Shown here: positions 63,282 to 64,000 of the stretch, in pieces | Numbering within the stretch: position 1 is the first letter of the stretch | How the letters are laid out: each line of letters begins with the position of its first letter | Source: Ignavibacteriota bacterium | Lineage (GTDB): Bacteria; Bacteroidota; Ignavibacteria; Tepidaquicellales; Tepidaquicellaceae | Reading direction: 5' to 3' | Length of the DNA stretch: 64,000 nucleotides | Assembly: GCA_016218085.1 (NCBI GenBank) | Contig: JACREY010000020.1 | Location: 248,001-312,000, forward strand | Notes under the pieces: generated by a model | What the model saw: the letters and a program-made list of their open reading frames with translations, nothing else | What the model was told of the DNA's origin: nothing | Database searches by the model: none | Made by a program: the position numbers and the translations under genes

Positions 63282-64000
63282 ATGAAATCGAATAAAACAT
63301 ATTTACTTGCATTTATTTTTATAGCACTGGCTGTAATAGCATACTTTATTACTGCAGACAGGGGCGAAAAAACAGCAACATATAAAATAAAGGAAAAGCA
63401 GTTTTTTACAATTGACTCTGCGTCCGTTGATAAGTTTACTCTTGAAAGAAACGGAAAGAAAGTAACTTTGAGCAAGGTCGGTACAATATGGAGAGTGACG
63501 GAACCTGTTGATTATCCTGCTTTTTCACAGTTTATAATTCAGGTAATAGCCAATCTTAAAAGATATAAAATTGAAAGCCGGGTTTCCGATAATCCTTCGA
63601 ATAAAGACAAGTTCGGATTCAACGATACAAATTATGTAAAGCTCACTGTTTTTCAGGGCGGAAACCAGCTCGGAGTTATGCTGATAGGCGGCATGTCTCC
63701 CGGTGCCGGGCAGACCTTTGTAAAGAAAACCGATTCTGATGAAATATTTCTTGCCGGTGAATTCGTAAGAAATGATTTTGTAAAGGAAGATTTTGTAAAT
63801 GACTGGAGGGATAAAATAATAGTATCCATTCCGAGAAATAAAATGAAATCAATTGAATTCATTTCATCATCTGATAATTATAAAATCGAAATGGATTCAT
63901 CAGGTAAATATATTTCAGGAAAAGATTCACTCAATACAGCAGTTCTCGACGGAGTCCTGAATATGTTCCAGAGTCTGAATACACAGAGCTATATAGATTC
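63282..64000 (+). CDS. DUF4340-type protein, 3' end outside the window (partial)
   Basis: An ATG at 63282, two bases after the GldG-like stop, opens a frame that runs to the window end (239 codons). It begins MKSNKTYLLAFIFIALAVIA, a TM anchor. FFTIDSASVDKFTLERNGKKVTLSKVGTIWRVTEPVDYPA follows in segments typical of DUF4340, then KFGFNDTNYVKLTVFQGG, VKKTDSDEIFLAGEF and WRDKIIVSIPRNKMKSIEF. DUF4340 proteins are regularly encoded next to GldG-like genes. A periplasmic accessory role is likely; the exact function is unknown. Confidence 0.8.
   Translation, partial: MKSNKTYLLAFIFIALAVIAYFITADRGEKTATYKIKEKQFFTIDSASVDKFTLERNGKKVTLSKVGTIWRVTEPVDYPAFSQFIIQVIANLKRYKIESRVSDNPSNKDKFGFNDTNYVKLTVFQGGNQLGVMLIGGMSPGAGQTFVKKTDSDEIFLAGEFVRNDFVKEDFVNDWRDKIIVSIPRNKMKSIEFISSSDNYKIEMDSSGKYISGKDSLNTAVLDGVLNMFQSLNTQSYID

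Overview
The window is an AT-rich chromosomal segment from a Gram-negative bacterium of the Fibrobacteres-Chlorobi-Bacteroidetes (FCB) group, most likely the Ignavibacteria/Chlorobiota side. This rests on secreted beta-propeller proteins ending in the 'QNYPNPFNP' type IX secretion (T9SS) sorting domain, two periplasmic S46 dipeptidyl-peptidases, a TonB receptor with a carboxypeptidase-regulatory N-terminal domain, GldA/GldF/GldG-like genes, a DUF3667 protein, and a meso-diaminopimelate-type MurE. The taxon is an inference from gene content, not from a marker-gene search.

Layout. 1-8719: the tail of a sensor protein, an outer-membrane barrel protein, then a signalling operon of a 7-TM PAS histidine kinase, a single-domain response regulator and an 1815-residue REC-GAF-9xPAS-kinase-REC hybrid. 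8763-13025: a T9SS-exported propeller protein with promoter and terminator, a small hypothetical, a LysE-type exporter and a RING-like/TPR membrane protein. 13153-25296: tRNA-Tyr, -Gly, -Thr and -Trp, then secE-nusG-rplK-rplA-rplJ-rplL-rpoB-rpoC; tuf is absent from its usual place, tRNA-Gly is flanked by partial copies of itself, and structured RNA elements precede rplJ and rpoB. 25295-30332 (minus strand): a DUF3667 protein and two long paralogous T9SS propeller genes, one split by a tetranucleotide-repeat frameshift. 30550-47524: a complete division and cell wall (dcw) operon, mraZ-rsmH-ftsL-ftsI-murE-murF-mraY-murD-ftsW-murG-(unknown membrane protein)-murC-ftsQ-ftsA-ftsZ, with MraZ-box-like repeats in front and a terminator behind. 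47543-51931: tandem S46 peptidases. 51828-52440: a gene-free stretch of heptamer repeats and GC-rich palindromes. 52441-64000: a MetH lacking its B12 half, a PAS histidine kinase with a cysteine-rich motif, a TonB receptor plus barrel protein, rfbB, and a GldA-GldF-GldG-DUF4340 ABC system cut by the window end.

How it fits together. The two large housekeeping operons supply transcription/translation components and the peptidoglycan/division machinery. The accessory genes concern the envelope: T9SS cargo, peptide digestion in the periplasm (S46 peptidases), uptake (TonB), and sensing. The most unusual signals are a possible slippage switch in a secreted propeller gene, and a family of degenerate heptanucleotide tandem repeats resembling cyanobacterial STRRs. 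The repeats sit in intergenic DNA and also inside the coding sequence of the propeller genes, in the signal-peptide and sorting-domain regions. I found no CRISPR array, prophage, insertion sequence or recognisable defence system.
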